A stretch of DNA of 5,584 nt from an uncultured Bacteroidota bacterium. Lineage in GTDB: Bacteria > Bacteroidota > Bacteroidia > 2-12-FULL-35-15. The notes under the pieces were generated by a model that saw only the letters and a list, made by a program, of their open reading frames with translations, was not told the DNA's origin and ran no database searches. Both the position numbers and the translations under genes were made by a program. Shown here piece after piece: positions 4,685 through 5,584 of this stretch (position 1 is its first letter; each line of letters opens with the position of its first letter). The stretch lies in assembly GCA_903833025.1 (NCBI GenBank), contig CAILDT010000138.1:1-5584 (forward strand). The letters are read 5' to 3'.

Positions 4685-5584
4685 ATGAAAGTAACAATAG
4701 TAGGAGCAGGAAATGTGGGCGCAACGTGCGCTGATGTAATAGCATTTCGCAGTATAGCTTCAGAAGTAGTATTGCTTGATATCAGAGAAAATTTTGCTGA
4801 AGGCAAAGCTTTGGATATGATGCAAACAGCAACTTTAACTGGCTTTAACACAGCAGTAAGCGGCAGTACAAATGATTATGCCAAAACTGCAAACAGTGCG
4901 GTAGTAGTAATAACCAGTGGTGTGCCTCGTAAACCAGGGATGACACGCGAAGAGTTGATAGGGATTAATGCAGGTATTGTAAAAGGGGTTACTGAAAACG
5001 TCCTTAAACATTCGCCAAATGCAATTATTGTAGTTGTAAGTAATCCGATGGATACGATGACTTACCTTGCGTTGAAGGAAAGCAAAATTGCTAAAAACAG
5101 AATTATTGGTATGGGTGGAATATTGGATAGTGCACGTTTTAAATGCTATTTATCAATGGCTTTAAATGCTTCGGCAAATGATATTGAAGGGATGGTGATT
5201 GGCGGACACGGTGATACAACTATGATTCCGTTAACACGATTGGCTTCTTACAAAGGAGTTCCTGTTTCACACTTTTTAAGTGCTGACGGTATGAAAAAAG
5301 TAGCTGCTGACACAATGGTTGGCGGTGCTACTCTTACAGGTATGCTTGGTACTTCTGCTTGGTATGCACCAGGAGCAGCTGTTGCTGCTTTAGTGGATAG
5401 TATTTTGAATGACCAGAAAAAAATGTTCCCTTGCTGTGTTATGTTAGATGGTGAATACGGACAAAAAGATATTTGTATTGGAGTGCCTGTTATCATTGGT
5501 AAAAATGGATGGGAGAAAATAGTAGAACTTAATTTAAGTGATGATGAAAAAACTGCGTTTGCTAAGAGTGCTGATGCAGTAAGA
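4685..5584 (+). CDS. mdh: NAD-dependent malate dehydrogenase, 3'-truncated
   Basis: This enzyme interconverts malate and oxaloacetate with NAD+ in the TCA cycle, in the cytoplasm. 300 codons are visible of an expected 310 or so; the end lies beyond the window. It belongs to the lactate-dehydrogenase-like bacterial MDH group. The Rossmann nucleotide site is GAGNVGA (7-13), with Asp32 in LLDI after the second strand, favouring NAD+ over NADP+. PRKPGMTR (81-88) carries the substrate arginines Arg82 and Arg88; Arg at 82 instead of Gln is what separates malate from lactate dehydrogenases. SNPMD (119-123), LDSARF (147-152, Arg151 binds substrate) and GGHGDT (173-178, catalytic His175) complete the active site. 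The start gives a canonical N-terminus and has an A-rich leader with no Shine-Dalgarno. It follows hppA by 92 bp on the same strand, with its own promoter-like box. No defects are seen. Confidence 0.96.
   Translation, partial: MKVTIVGAGNVGATCADVIAFRSIASEVVLLDIRENFAEGKALDMMQTATLTGFNTAVSGSTNDYAKTANSAVVVITSGVPRKPGMTREELIGINAGIVKGVTENVLKHSPNAIIVVVSNPMDTMTYLALKESKIAKNRIIGMGGILDSARFKCYLSMALNASANDIEGMVIGGHGDTTMIPLTRLASYKGVPVSHFLSADGMKKVAADTMVGGATLTGMLGTSAWYAPGAAVAALVDSILNDQKKMFPCCVMLDGEYGQKDICIGVPVIIGKNGWEKIVELNLSDDEKTAFAKSADAVR

Noticed and set aside
4624..4851. Minus-strand open frame across the start of mdh
   Set aside because: It is antisense to the conserved nucleotide-binding region of mdh and covers its promoter; no recognisable product.

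Overview
The window is AT-rich DNA that looks like a chromosome of a member of the Bacteroidota, probably uncultured; genus cannot be named from this sequence. Three signs point there. Putative promoters match the Bacteroidota form (TTTG near -33, TAnnTTTG near -7) instead of TTGACA/TATAAT. The start codons are preceded by A-rich leaders with no Shine-Dalgarno sequence. A lipoprotein carries a lysine/acid-rich stretch right after its lipid-attachment cysteine, as in surface lipoproteins of this phylum.

Layout. Positions 3-734 (+) hold the C-terminal part of a DUF1343/NamZ-type exo-N-acetylmuramidase, cut by the window start. Converging on it with only 15 bp between stop codons is an uncharacterised lipoprotein (750-1400, -). 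About 600 bp without a convincing gene follows (1401-2000). It contains phased T-tracts, a seven-unit 21-bp tandem repeat (1626-1771) with palindromic unit heads and a 12-bp-stem hairpin, and the promoter of the next gene. Positions 2001-4592 (+) encode a membrane-bound ion-pumping pyrophosphatase (hppA) of 863 residues. Positions 4685-5584 (+) encode NAD-dependent malate dehydrogenase (mdh), cut by the window end after 300 codons.

The most unusual item is the C-terminus of the pyrophosphatase. After the last membrane helix the protein continues for 151 residues with 28 Cys, 16 Met and 5 His and no Leu, Val, Phe, Trp or Arg, mostly in CX3C spacing. By the known topology of the family this tail should lie in the periplasm, so the protein looks like an ion pump fused to a metal-binding or disulfide-rich domain. 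The pump core also has the selectivity glutamate in helix 5 (E189) instead of helix 6, and the Ala/Gly pair typical of potassium-dependent enzymes.

hppA and mdh lie on the same strand 92 bp apart, each with its own similar promoter-like box, so they may be co-regulated without being a strict operon. Both are core energy-metabolism genes: one conserves pyrophosphate energy as an ion gradient, the other is a TCA-cycle step. The cell-wall glycosidase and the lipoprotein on the left show no evident functional link to them.
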